From positions 1 to 44,387 of the forward strand of contig UQIY01000015.1 in NCBI GenBank assembly GCA_900541195.1: a stretch of 44,387 nt of DNA, written 5' to 3'. The position numbers and the translations under genes were made by a program. The stretch comes from an uncultured Collinsella sp. (GTDB taxonomy: Bacteria > Actinomycetota > Coriobacteriia > Coriobacteriales > Coriobacteriaceae). Positions within the stretch are counted from its first letter, which is position 1; every line of letters begins with the position of its first letter. The notes under the pieces are model-generated. The model did not search any database and was not told the origin of the DNA. It worked only from the letters and a program-made list of their open reading frames with translations. Positions 16,010-24,981 of this stretch are shown here, piece after piece.

Positions 16010-17866
16010 TTATGCCGCTTCGTCGAACTGCGAGTTGTACAGATCGGCGTAGAAGCCGCCCTGGGCGAGCAGCTCGTCGTGTGTGCCCTTCTCGACGATG
16101 TCGCCGTCGCGGATCACCAAGATCACGTCGGCGTTGCGGATCGTGGACAGGCGGTGCGCGATAACAAAGCTCGTGCGGCCCTGCATCAGCGCATCCATGG
16201 CACGCTGAATGAGTTCCTCGGTACGGGTATCGACGTTGGAAGTTGCCTCGTCCAAAATCAGCGCCGGGCGGTCGGCCAAAATGGCGCGGGCGATGGTCAC
16301 GAGCTGGCGCTGACCCTGCGACAGGTTGGTGCCCTCCTCGTTGATCATAAAGTCGTAACCGCCGGCGAGCGTATGGATAAAGTGGTCGCAGCGTGCGGCG
16401 CGTGCGGCGGCCTCGACTTCGGCATCGCTCGCATCGGGGCGTCCGTAGCGGATGTTTTCGCGGATGGTGCCGTTAAACAGCCAGGTATCCTGCAGCACCA
16501 TGGCAAACTCGCCGCGCAGCGCCGCGCGGTCCCAGTCGCGCACGTCGACGCCCTCGACACGCAGCGAACCGTCGTCCACATCGTAGAAGCGCTGCAGCAG
16601 CTTGATGAGCGTGGTCTTGCCGGCGCCGGTGGGACCGACGATGGCGATGGTCTGGCCGGGCTGCGCCTCGCAGCTAAAGTCGTGGATGATGGTCTTGTCG
16701 GGCGTGTAGCCAAACTTGACGTGGTCGAACTCCACGTGACCGGGGCGCTTCTCGGGAATCTGCGCGTTGGCCTTCTGCTCCTCCTCGGGCGCGGCCAGGA
16801 ACTCAAAGACGCGCTCGGTGGCAGCGGCCATCGACTGCATCGTGTTGCTCACGTTGCCCAGCTGCTGCACGGGTTGCGTAAAGTTGCGAACGTACTGGAT
16901 AAAGCTCTGGATGTCGCCGGGCGTGGCATTGCCGGTCAGCGCGAGCTGTGCGCCCACCACGACGACGCCCACGTAGCCCATGTTGCCCACCAGGCTCATA
17001 AGCGGCATCATCAGGCCCGACAGGAACTGCGAGCGCCAGCCACTAATAAAGAGACGGTCGTTTTGACGGTCGAACTCTTCGATTGAGGCCTCGGCGCGGT
17101 CGAACACCTGAATGACGTTCTGGCCGGCAAAGTCCTCCTCGATAATGCCGTTGACGGCGCCCAGAACCTGCTGTTGCTCGCGGAAGTACGGCTGCGAGAA
17201 GTGAATCATTACGGTCAAGATAATCGCGGCGGCCGGCAGCGTGAGCACGGTGACGCCGGTAAGCGGCAGGCTGATCGAAAGCATCATGACGAGCACGCCG
17301 ATAATCTGCGTCACCGAGGTGATGAGCTGCGTCACGCTCTGGTTGAGCGACTGGCCCAGCGTATCGACGTCGTTGGTGATGCGGCTGAGCACGTCGCCCT
17401 TGCTGTGGCCGTTGAAGTAGCTCATCGGCACGACGGCAATCTTGGCGGCGATCTCCTTGCGCATACGGTAACAAATCTTTTGCGTGACGCCGGTCATGAG
17501 CCAGCCTTGGATGAGGCTGCAGACAGAGCTTGCCAGATACAGGCAGAGCAAAAAGCCGAGTGTCTTGGCAATCCAGGCAAAGTCAACGTCGCCGGTACCG
17601 TTTACCTTGGCAACCAGGCCTTCGAACAGTTTGGTGGTAACCTGGCCGAGCACCTTGGGCCCCACAATGTTAAAGATGACCGAGCACACGGCAAAGGCGA
17701 CGGCAGCAAACACGGCAATCTTGTGCTGGCCGATATAGCCGAGCAGCTGCCTCATGGTGCCTTTAAAGTCCTTGGCCTTTTCGCCGCGGCCCATGCCACC
17801 CATACGGCCCATAGGACCGCGCCGGCGGGTGGGCTTGGGAATCTGAGTCTTGGTCTCGTCTGCCAT
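16010..17866 (-). CDS. ABC exporter half-transporter, catalytic-site subunit
   Basis: A 618-aa membrane protein: an N-terminal six-helix type I exporter domain (about residues 50-345) and a C-terminal ATPase domain. The ATPase shows Walker A GPTGAGKTT, signature NLSQGQRQL and Walker B LILDEATSNVD with the catalytic Glu, then the H-loop IAHRLST. Together with the coupled gene upstream it forms a heterodimer of the LmrCD/BmrCD/TM287-288 kind, exporting drugs, lipids or peptides. Its signature (LSQGQ) departs from LSGGQ, as expected for the protomer whose signature faces the partner's degenerate site. The N-terminus is Gly/Met/Arg-rich and cytoplasmic. Its ATG overlaps the stop of the upstream gene (TAATG). 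Confidence 0.92.
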   Translation of the reverse strand: MADETKTQIPKPTRRRGPMGRMGGMGRGEKAKDFKGTMRQLLGYIGQHKIAVFAAVAFAVCSVIFNIVGPKVLGQVTTKLFEGLVAKVNGTGDVDFAWIAKTLGFLLCLYLASSVCSLIQGWLMTGVTQKICYRMRKEIAAKIAVVPMSYFNGHSKGDVLSRITNDVDTLGQSLNQSVTQLITSVTQIIGVLVMMLSISLPLTGVTVLTLPAAAIILTVMIHFSQPYFREQQQVLGAVNGIIEEDFAGQNVIQVFDRAEASIEEFDRQNDRLFISGWRSQFLSGLMMPLMSLVGNMGYVGVVVVGAQLALTGNATPGDIQSFIQYVRNFTQPVQQLGNVSNTMQSMAAATERVFEFLAAPEEEQKANAQIPEKRPGHVEFDHVKFGYTPDKTIIHDFSCEAQPGQTIAIVGPTGAGKTTLIKLLQRFYDVDDGSLRVEGVDVRDWDRAALRGEFAMVLQDTWLFNGTIRENIRYGRPDASDAEVEAAARAARCDHFIHTLAGGYDFMINEEGTNLSQGQRQLVTIARAILADRPALILDEATSNVDTRTEELIQRAMDALMQGRTSFVIAHRLSTIRNADVILVIRDGDIVEKGTHDELLAQGGFYADLYNSQFDEAA

Positions 17867-20232
17867 TAGCGCTCGCCTCCTTCCGTGACGGCTGCAATTT
17901 CTTCTTGGGTAAGCCCCAGCTCCTCGGCGGAAAGCTGCGACTGTGCGATCTCCAGGTACGCCGGGCAGCTGTGCAGCAGCTCCTCGTGTGTGCCAGTGCC
18001 CACCACGTGGCCGTCGTCGAGCACGATAATCTGGTCGGCGTGCATGATGGTCGCGATGCGCTGGGCCACGACCACGAGTGCGGCGTCGGTAACGTTTTTG
18101 GCCAGCTCTTCGCGCAGACGCGCGTCGGTCTTGTAGTCGAGGGCGCTAAACGAGTCATCGAACACCACGACCTCGGGCTTTTTGGCCAACGCGCGGGCGA
18201 TGGCCAGACGTTGGCGCTGACCGCCCGAAACATTGGAACCGCCCTGGCTGATGGGGGAGTCGTAGCCGCCCTCGCGCCCGGCGATAAAGTCCTCCGCCTG
18301 GGCGACGCGTGCCGCCTGGCGCATATCCTCGTCACTCACCATATCGCCGGCAAACTTGAGGTTGCTCTCGACGGTGCCCGAGAACAGGCGACCCTGCTGC
18401 GGGATATAACCAATACGGCGGCGCAGCTCGGAAAGGGTCATGTCGCGCACGTCGATGCCGTCGAGCGAAATGCTGCCGCCCGTGACGTCGTATAAGCGCG
18501 GGATCAGCTGCACGAGCGTAGATTTGCCCGAGCCCGTGGAGCCAATGATGCCGAGCATCTGACCGGCATGCGTAGTGAAGTTCACGCCGCTGATGACATC
18601 GGCGCGGGCATCGGGATACTGGAAGCTCACGTCGCGGAAGCACAGCTCACCGCGCGGCGCGCTGGCCGCGGGCAGTTTGGGCGAGGCAGGGTCGTTGATG
18701 CTCGTGGGGCAAGTGATGACCTCTTCTACGCGCTCGGCTGCGACCTCGGCGCGGGGCAGGATGACCGAAACCATGGTGAGGATCATAAACGCCATGACGA
18801 TCTGCATGGTGTAGGAGATAAACGCCATCATGTTGCCGACCTGCATCACGCCGTCGGACACGCCCTGCGCGCCAAACCAGACGATAAGCACAGTGACGCA
18901 GTTCATGACGAGCATCATGAGCGGCATCATAAAGCTCATGGCTCGGTTGGTGTAGAGCTGCGTGGTCATCAGGTCGAGCGAAGCCTTGTCAAAACGCTCG
19001 AGCTCATGCTCCTCGCGGTTGAACGAGCGGATAGGCATAAGGCCGTCGAGCAGCTCGCGGGTGGTAAGGTTCACGCGGTCCACGTAACTTTGCATCTTTT
19101 TGAACTTGGGCATGGTGAGGCCCATGAGCACGCCGACGACGGCCGAGACCGCGATGATGGCAACGGCGATGGTCCACTCCAGGCCGGTATGGTTGGCCAG
19201 GACGCGCATGACGGCGACGATGCCCATGACGGGGGCCATCAGACACATGCGGATAAACAGGGTTGCGGCCATCTGGATCTGCTGAATGTCATTGGTGCAG
19301 CGGGTGATGAGCGAGGCCTGGCTAAACTTGCCCACCTCGGCCGGCGAGAAGTGCATAACCTTGTTGAAGGTCTCGCGGCGCAGGTCGCGGGCGATGGAGC
19401 AGGCAGTGCGCGAAGCAACGGCACCGGTCAGGATGGTGGCGACCAGCGACACCAGACACAGCCCAAACATCGTGGTCGCCATGCGGCCCAGGTAGGCGTT
19501 CTGCACGTCGGCGGGGTCGATGCCCTGTGCCTTGTACTCGTCCTGCACATAGCTCACGGCGCGTTGGGTCACGATGGAGCCCGACATAGAGCCCATTTTG
19601 TCCGCCATTTCGTTGGCGCCCTCGACGAGCTTGCCCTGGTCGATTAGGCCGCCTTCAACGCCTAGACGCAGGCTCTTCATGGTGATCTTACCGCCGTCGG
19701 CGTCGATCTGCTTTTGCATGTTCTGCGCCGCTGCGGCCTTCTGCTGCATCTCGGCGAGCTGCTCGGGCGTCATCGCCGCCATCTGCTCGGGGGTGGGCAT
19801 GGCCTGGGCGGCGTCGCTGTCTTTTTCGCCGGACGTGCCGGTCATGTCGCCCATGGAGTCGGCGTCGATGCCCTGGTTGAAGGCGAGCACGACGGTCTCA
19901 GGCAGGCTCATGATGTCGGCGAGCTTGCTGCCATCGGCACGTTCTTCCTCGGTGCCCTTGTACGTTCGAATGCCGTTTTTGTCAGCCTTGCTAAACACGG
20001 CCTCCACAGCCTTGGCGTCCTTGGCGCTCATAAAGAGTTCGAGGTCGTCGAGCGATTCGGCGCGAATGGTGTCGGGCACGGGCGAGGCGATGCCGCCTTG
20101 CTGCACACCCACGTCGACGATGTCGCTCATATAGGTAGGCAGCGCCAGATCGGCGTTGCAGCTGATTACGATAAGCACGATAGCTGCGAACAGTGCCAGG
20201 ACATGCTTTTTAAAGAGCTTGAGAATCCTCAC
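17866..20232 (-). CDS. ABC exporter half-transporter with large extracytoplasmic insertion
   Basis: A 788-aa partner of the 618-aa exporter subunit. The first membrane helix (about residues 9-32) is followed by about 200 extra residues (roughly 45-245), predicted outside the membrane and rich in Met, Gln and Ala (TPEQMAAMTPEQLAEMQQ). The remaining helices and the ATPase domain follow. Walker A is GSTGSGKST, the signature VSGGQRQR and Walker B VVFDDSFSALD, where Asp replaces the catalytic Glu; AQRIAT replaces the H-loop AHR. This is the non-hydrolysing site typical of heterodimeric exporters. The GTG start at 20232 overlaps the TGA of the MarR gene, so the three genes are coupled. The insertion's role is unknown. 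Confidence 0.9.
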   Translation of the reverse strand: MRILKLFKKHVLALFAAIVLIVISCNADLALPTYMSDIVDVGVQQGGIASPVPDTIRAESLDDLELFMSAKDAKAVEAVFSKADKNGIRTYKGTEEERADGSKLADIMSLPETVVLAFNQGIDADSMGDMTGTSGEKDSDAAQAMPTPEQMAAMTPEQLAEMQQKAAAAQNMQKQIDADGGKITMKSLRLGVEGGLIDQGKLVEGANEMADKMGSMSGSIVTQRAVSYVQDEYKAQGIDPADVQNAYLGRMATTMFGLCLVSLVATILTGAVASRTACSIARDLRRETFNKVMHFSPAEVGKFSQASLITRCTNDIQQIQMAATLFIRMCLMAPVMGIVAVMRVLANHTGLEWTIAVAIIAVSAVVGVLMGLTMPKFKKMQSYVDRVNLTTRELLDGLMPIRSFNREEHELERFDKASLDLMTTQLYTNRAMSFMMPLMMLVMNCVTVLIVWFGAQGVSDGVMQVGNMMAFISYTMQIVMAFMILTMVSVILPRAEVAAERVEEVITCPTSINDPASPKLPAASAPRGELCFRDVSFQYPDARADVISGVNFTTHAGQMLGIIGSTGSGKSTLVQLIPRLYDVTGGSISLDGIDVRDMTLSELRRRIGYIPQQGRLFSGTVESNLKFAGDMVSDEDMRQAARVAQAEDFIAGREGGYDSPISQGGSNVSGGQRQRLAIARALAKKPEVVVFDDSFSALDYKTDARLREELAKNVTDAALVVVAQRIATIMHADQIIVLDDGHVVGTGTHEELLHSCPAYLEIAQSQLSAEELGLTQEEIAAVTEGGER

Positions 20233-20678
20233 TCGGCATCTCTCCTTTCTTGATTGCGGTCGATAATTTCGTTGGCACGCCTAAGAAGGCGCACCATCTC
20301 TTGGGTATCTGTTTCGCCGAGCTGCTCGAGGAAAGCCGCGGTGCGGTCCTCGAATTCCCGACGTTTGATTTCTAGATCCTGGAATCCTTTGTCTGTCACC
20401 GTGACGTGTACGCGACGACGGTCGGTCTTTGAGTGCTCGCGCTCGACCCAGCCCTTGGCTTCGAGAGCGCGTAGGATATTGGCGATGCGGGCACTCGAGA
20501 CCCAGGCGCGATCAGCGAGTTCGCTCGGCGTGAGCGAACCGCCGGCGAGTATGAGGGCGCGCATGACGGCCATTTCGCCGCCGAGGGCTTTGTCCGCAAA
20601 GCGCGAAATGCGCTGATGCATGCTGCCGAACTCGGTAAGGAGCTGACGCCCAAGTTCACGGAAATCGGTATCTTCCAC
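20229..20678 (-). CDS. MarR-family transcriptional regulator
   Basis: A 149-aa winged-helix regulator. The core SLTPSELADRAWVSSARIAN (recognition helix region) and the wing VEREHSKTDRRRVHVTVTDKG are clear MarR hallmarks; dimerisation helices flank them. It starts with GTG 20678 (AGGGG upstream) and its stop overlaps the exporter start by two bases. It therefore probably represses its own operon and is released by an exporter substrate. Two similar short stretches near the start (CACCGAAAA, on the minus strand) might form part of an operator. Confidence 0.9.
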   Translation of the reverse strand: MEDTDFRELGRQLLTEFGSMHQRISRFADKALGGEMAVMRALILAGGSLTPSELADRAWVSSARIANILRALEAKGWVEREHSKTDRRRVHVTVTDKGFQDLEIKRREFEDRTAAFLEQLGETDTQEMVRLLRRANEIIDRNQERRDAE

Positions 20679-20970
20679 CGAAAACCCCTAACACTAGAAA
20701 CTATTTTCGGTGAAAGATGATACCCTTGCACGCGCACCCTATACGGTAGATTTTGGGTCATGCCTAGAAAACAACCTTTAGGCGACCTCCGTACACCGTC
20801 GGTATCAGCAAAGTAAGGGGTAGATCGTAAGGCATGTCCCAAAGCCTACTCAGAGGCACTTTACTCTGCTAAAGCTGGCATAACAGCTAGAGCGAACGTC
20901 GTACAAAGGCAAGGAAAAATACCAAACAAATCGGTGAACGGTAGTTGCTCGCGCTCGCATTTCCTGCGGA

Positions 20971-21228
20971 TTTGTTAAAAACGCCCTAATGGTATAAAAA
21001 AAGAAACATATAACAGCCCTGATGAAGGGGGTGGCTATGTTATCCTTCTCAAACGGGTGAAATCTTGGGTTTTGGGTTGCAGTTCCAAGGTGGACAAACG
21101 TTTTTCCCTGTACCAACGTGTGGTGAAGAACGGAAGAAGCCGGTAGTGCAAGCCGATAATTCAAGAATTCAATAAGCAGCGGTGTGAGAGAGCGCCGCAT
21201 TACACGTAACTAGGAGCGTGGTTACACA
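20971..21228 (+). promoter_or_regulatory. Candidate pflB promoter and long leader
   Basis: An extended -10 (TGGTATAAA, TATAAA at 20993-20998) has TTTGTT/TTGTTA 15-16 bp upstream. It would give a leader of about 220 nt before the pflB ATG. The leader holds an imperfect dyad (ATAACAGCC ... GGCTATGTTAT, 21010-21045) and a GCGGTGTGAGAGAGCGCCGC hairpin near 21180-21200. I match it to no known riboswitch. The rest of the 550-bp spacer from 20679 holds nothing I recognise as a gene. Confidence 0.4.
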
Positions 21229-23280
21229 ATGCAGGAGGCATGGGAAGGCTTCAAGGAAGGCATCTGGACGGGAGAAGTTGACGTCCGAGACTTCATCCAG
21301 AAGAACTACACCCCCTATGAGGGCGACGAGTCGTTCCTCGCCGGTCCGACCGAGCGTACCAAGGAGCTGTGGGGCGAGGTTCTCGACCTGCTGCTCAAGG
21401 AGCGCGAGCAGGGCGGTGTCCTCGATATGGACACCAAGACTGTCACGGGTATCGTGAGCCACCCCGCTGGCTACATCGATAACGCCCACCGCGAGAAGGA
21501 GACCATCGTCGGCCTCCAGACCGACAAGCCGCTCAAGCGCGCGCTGCACGTCAACGGTGGTATCCGCATCGCTTGCCAGGCTGCCAGCCAGCACGGCTAC
21601 AAGGTCGACGAGAGCGTTGTCGAGCGCTACACCTTCGAGCGCAAGACCCACAACGCTGGCGTCTTCGATGTCTACACCCCCGAAATGCGTGCTTGCCGCT
21701 CGGCTCACATCATCACCGGTCTGCCCGATGGCTATGGCCGCGGCCGCATCATCGGCGACTACCGTCGTGTTGCCCTGTACGGCGTCGACTACCTGATCAA
21801 GGACAAGGAGGCCCAGAAGGCTTCCACCCCGACGGTCATGACCGCCGACAACATCCGCGATCGTGAGGAGCTGCAGGAGCAGATTCGTGCCCTCGGCGAG
21901 CTCAAGATGATGGCCGAGACCTATGGTTTCGATATTTCCAACCCTGCTACCAACACGCAGGAGGCCATCCAGTGGATGTACTTCGCCTACCTCGCTGCCG
22001 TCAAGGAGCAGAACGGCGCCGCTATGTCCATCGGCCGTACCTCCACGTTCATCGACATCTACGCTGAGCGCGACCTTGCCAACGGTACCTTCACTGAGGA
22101 GCAGATCCAGGAGTTCGTGGATCACTTCATCATGAAGCTCCGCATGGTCAAGTTTGCCCGTACCCCCGAGTACCAGGCCCTGTTTACCGGCGATCCGCAG
22201 TGGGTCACCGAGTCCATCGGCGGCATGGGTGTTGACGGCCGTACGCTCGTTACCAAGATGAGCTACCGCTACCTGCACACGCTCGAGAACATGGGCACCA
22301 GCCCCGAGCCCAACATGACCGTTCTGTGGTCGACCCGTCTGCCCGAGAACTTCAAGAAGTTCTGCGCCAAGACTTCTGTCGCCAGCTCCTCGATCCAGTA
22401 CGAGAACGACGACCTCATGCGCGTTTACCACGGCGACGACTACGGCATCGCCTGCTGCGTGTCCTCCATGCGCATCGGCAAGGAGATGCAGTTCTTCGGC
22501 GCCCGCGCCAACCTGGCCAAGTGCCTGCTGTACGCACTCAACGGCGGTGTTGACGAGGTCTCCAAGAAGCAGGTCGGCCCCAAGTATCGCGCCGTCGAGG
22601 GCGATACGCTCGATTACGACGACGTTGTGGCCAAGTACAACGACATGATGAAGTGGCTCGCTGGCGTGTACGTCAACTCGCTGAACATCATCCACTACAT
22701 GCACGATAAGTACTGCTACGAGCGCATTCAGATGGCTCTGCACGACAAGCACGTGCACCGCTGGTTCGCTACGGGCATCGCTGGCCTTTCCGTCGTGGCT
22801 GATTCCCTGTCCGCCATCAAGTACGCCAAGGTCCACCCCGTCCGTGACGAGAACGGCATCATCGTCGACTTCGAGACCGAGGGCGAGTTCCCCAAGTACG
22901 GTAACGACGACGACCGCGTCGACCAGATCGCTCACGACGTTGTGCACCAGTTCATGGAGTACATCCGCATGAACGACACCTACCGCAACTCCGTGCCCAC
23001 GACCTCGGTTCTGACCATTACCTCCAACGTCGTGTACGGTAAGAAGACCGGCTCCACGCCCGACGGCCGCAAGGCTGGCCAGCCGTTCGCCCCGGGTGCT
23101 AACCCCATGCACAAGCGCGATAGCCACGGCGCCATCGCTTCGCTGTCTTCGGTTTCCAAGCTCCCGTTCCGCGATGCTCAGGACGGCATCTCCAACACCT
23201 TCTCCATCATCCCGAGTGCGCTCGGCAAGGAGGACCAGGTGTTCTTTGGCGATATCGACCTTGATCAGCTGGGCGAGTAA
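21229..23280 (+). CDS. pflB: Pyruvate formate-lyase core, lacking the glycyl-radical domain
   Basis: Converts pyruvate and CoA to acetyl-CoA and formate in anaerobic fermentation. The 683-aa protein matches PflB from its N-terminus (AWEGFKEGIWTGEVDVRDFI, NYTPYEGDESFLAG). It carries the paired active-site cysteines C409-C410 in YGIACCVS, but ends after ISNTFSIIPSALGKEDQV. The final ~75 residues of ordinary PflB (760 aa), with the radical Gly in RVSGYA, are absent and instead encoded by the small gene 85 nt downstream. The two products must therefore work together. A terminating frameshift is unlikely: the downstream gene has its own ATG and ribosome site. Strongly biased codons suggest high expression. 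The activase gene is at 30854. Confidence 0.93.
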   Translation: MQEAWEGFKEGIWTGEVDVRDFIQKNYTPYEGDESFLAGPTERTKELWGEVLDLLLKEREQGGVLDMDTKTVTGIVSHPAGYIDNAHREKETIVGLQTDKPLKRALHVNGGIRIACQAASQHGYKVDESVVERYTFERKTHNAGVFDVYTPEMRACRSAHIITGLPDGYGRGRIIGDYRRVALYGVDYLIKDKEAQKASTPTVMTADNIRDREELQEQIRALGELKMMAETYGFDISNPATNTQEAIQWMYFAYLAAVKEQNGAAMSIGRTSTFIDIYAERDLANGTFTEEQIQEFVDHFIMKLRMVKFARTPEYQALFTGDPQWVTESIGGMGVDGRTLVTKMSYRYLHTLENMGTSPEPNMTVLWSTRLPENFKKFCAKTSVASSSIQYENDDLMRVYHGDDYGIACCVSSMRIGKEMQFFGARANLAKCLLYALNGGVDEVSKKQVGPKYRAVEGDTLDYDDVVAKYNDMMKWLAGVYVNSLNIIHYMHDKYCYERIQMALHDKHVHRWFATGIAGLSVVADSLSAIKYAKVHPVRDENGIIVDFETEGEFPKYGNDDDRVDQIAHDVVHQFMEYIRMNDTYRNSVPTTSVLTITSNVVYGKKTGSTPDGRKAGQPFAPGANPMHKRDSHGAIASLSSVSKLPFRDAQDGISNTFSIIPSALGKEDQVFFGDIDLDQLGE

Positions 23281-23281
23281 C

Positions 23282-23342
23282 TATTGTTAGTGCTATACTA
23301 ACAATAACGATTACTGATTAGCGCGCCGGTTTCGGCCGGCGC
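23282..23342 (+). promoter_or_regulatory. Two intercistronic hairpins between the PFL core and radical-domain genes
   Basis: The first is TATTGTTAGT-GCTAT-ACTAACAATA (23282-23306), a perfect 10-bp stem. The second is GCGCCGG-TTTCGG-CCGGCGC (23323-23342). Neither is followed by a T-run. They may protect mRNA ends, mark processing or attenuate transcription, allowing unequal amounts of core and radical subunit. Confidence 0.55.
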
Positions 23343-23365
23343 CTATTAATCGAAGGAGACACATT

Positions 23366-23617
23366 ATGAAGGTTTCTGAAGTTTCCGAGATCCAGGCCGA
23401 TAACCTGGTCCACATGCTCGACGCTTACGCCGAGAAGGGTGGCCACCACCTGAACATCAACGTCTTCAACCGTGAGACGCTGCTCGACGCTCAGGCTCAC
23501 CCCGAGAAGTATCCGCAGCTGACCATCCGCGTTTCCGGCTATGCCGTGAACTTCCACACGCTCACCAAGGAGCAGCAGGACGAGGTCATTGCGCGTACCT
23601 TCCACGACAAGTTCTAA
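23366..23617 (+). CDS. grcA: Stand-alone glycyl-radical domain of pyruvate formate-lyase (GrcA-like)
   Basis: An 83-aa protein equivalent to the C-terminal end of PflB. It shows GGHHLNINVFNRETLLDA, PEKYPQLTIRVSGYAVNF with the radical-bearing Gly58, and the LTKEQQDEVI tail. E. coli GrcA (YfiD) is a similar spare part that repairs oxygen-cleaved PflB. Here the adjacent PFL core lacks its own copy, so this subunit is probably essential for activity rather than a spare. The start ATG 23366 has GAAGGAGA upstream. The PFL activase (30854) should install the radical on Gly58. Confidence 0.93.
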   Translation: MKVSEVSEIQADNLVHMLDAYAEKGGHHLNINVFNRETLLDAQAHPEKYPQLTIRVSGYAVNFHTLTKEQQDEVIARTFHDKF

Positions 23618-23640
23618 AGGGGTTTAACTCCCGCAGGATC

Positions 23641-23768
23641 GCCGGGCCGCTTTGGGTTACTTTCCAAAACGTCCTCGGACATGCAAAGGGCTCCGCTGCG
23701 CGCTTCGCGCGGCGGAGCCCTTTGCGTCCTGCGGAAATGTTTTGGAAAGTAACCCAAAGCGGCCCGGC
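23641..23768. repeat. Nested palindrome, GTCCTCG/CTGCGGA family, copy 2
   Basis: Perfect 30-bp outer arms (23641-23670, 23739-23768) flank GTCCTCGGACATG and CTGCGGAAAT. The inner stem CAAAGGGCTCCGC / GCGGAGCCCTTTG is capped by a TTCG-containing loop. It starts 24 nt after the glycyl-radical gene and could define the mRNA 3' end, but there is no T-run. The gap 23769-23918 otherwise holds only an operator-like site. Confidence 0.9.
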
Positions 23769-23918
23769 GGGGGTTCTGTGTAGTCACCCTTTAGGCGGAA
23801 CTCTCCTAATTATTTGGATGAGTCGTTTACTTACTTGTGCTGTTACCGTCTTCCCGCTGTTGTTGGGGTATGCTTTGTTCGTATGTAAACGTATGACATG
23901 TTGATGGGGGAGGGTGCT

Positions 23919-24929
23919 ATGGCTCGCGAGGGCGCTCGTTCTAAGGATTCTGCTAAGCCTGGCATCAAGGAAGTTGCAGCGGTGGCGGGGGTTTCGCCTA
24001 CTACGGTATCTCGCGTGCTGAATAATCGCGGCTATATTAGCCAAGAGACCCGCGATAAGGTCCATGCCGCGATGGAGCGCATCAACTATACGCCCAACGA
24101 TATCGCCCGTGCCATGCTCAACGGTCGCCTTAATCTTATCGGTATGATCGTTCCCTTTGTGAGCAGCCCGTTCCATGCTCAGGTTGTGCAGGCGGTCGAG
24201 CGCACGTTGGCGGAAAATGGCTTTAAGATGTTGCTGTGCAACAGCGCCAATCGACCCGATCTTGAGCGTTCCTATATCGACATGCTCCGCCGCAATATGG
24301 TCGACGGCGTCATCGTCAACTCCCTCAATATCGGTGCCGAGGCATATGCCGAGATGGGCTTGAGCCTGGTTGGCATCGACTGCGATCTTGGCGAGGGCTC
24401 TGTCCAGATTGCAAGTGACAGCTATGGCATTGGCGAGCTCGCCACGCGCCGTCTGATTGATGACGGCTGCAGGCGTATCCTGTGCCTGCGCAGCAATAGC
24501 CGCATGCGCATGCCTGCCAATAAGCGTACCGATGCCTACCTCGATGTTGTTGAGCAGGCCGGCTTGTCCGCGCTTGTCCGTGAGGTTGAGTTCGTTAAGC
24601 CCGACGACGAAAAGGGCGCGGTCGTTGCGAAGATCCTCGATGAGAACCCCGATATTGACGGCATCTTTGCGGGAGACGATACGATGGCGGCCATCTGTCT
24701 CAACGTGATGAAGCAGCGCGGCTTGAGCGCTCCAGACGACATTAAGGTCGTGGGCGCGGATGGTGCCCGCCGCACTATGACGTTTATGCCTGACTTAACA
24801 ACCGTACGTCAAGATATCGATCGCATCGGAGAGCTCGCGGCGCAATCCATCATTGCTCTTATTAACGGTGAAAAGCCCGTGTCGAATATCAAGCTTCCCG
24901 TTGAGCTTATCGAGGGCAAAACCGCGTAG
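23919..24929 (+). CDS. scrR: LacI-family regulator of the sucrose/fructan locus
   Basis: A 336-aa repressor with the N-terminal helix-turn-helix IKEVAAVAGVSPTTVSRVLN and NNRGYISQETRDKV, then a ligand-binding domain (LIGMIVPFVSSPFHAQVVQA, DGVIVNSLN, VGIDCDLGEG, IFAGDDTMAA, VVGADG). The start at 23919 has GGGGAGGG upstream; ATG 23898 has none. It stands ahead of the GH32-PTS-GH32 genes in the same direction. Repeated palindromic sites lie before its own gene and before the first GH32 gene. The scrR name follows from this context; the inducer is inferred to be sucrose-6-phosphate, fructose or a phosphorylated fructan fragment. Confidence 0.87.
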   Translation: MAREGARSKDSAKPGIKEVAAVAGVSPTTVSRVLNNRGYISQETRDKVHAAMERINYTPNDIARAMLNGRLNLIGMIVPFVSSPFHAQVVQAVERTLAENGFKMLLCNSANRPDLERSYIDMLRRNMVDGVIVNSLNIGAEAYAEMGLSLVGIDCDLGEGSVQIASDSYGIGELATRRLIDDGCRRILCLRSNSRMRMPANKRTDAYLDVVEQAGLSALVREVEFVKPDDEKGAVVAKILDENPDIDGIFAGDDTMAAICLNVMKQRGLSAPDDIKVVGADGARRTMTFMPDLTTVRQDIDRIGELAAQSIIALINGEKPVSNIKLPVELIEGKTA

Positions 24930-24981
24930 TTCATCCCGTGCCAAAAGAATTCCTCAAACGCCTCTGATGACCGTTCACCGG

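Noticed and set aside
23617..23640. Frameshift or pseudogene explanation for the two-part PFL
   Set aside because: The downstream gene has its own ATG and GAAGGAGA site, and the spacer holds designed-looking hairpins rather than leftover coding sequence.
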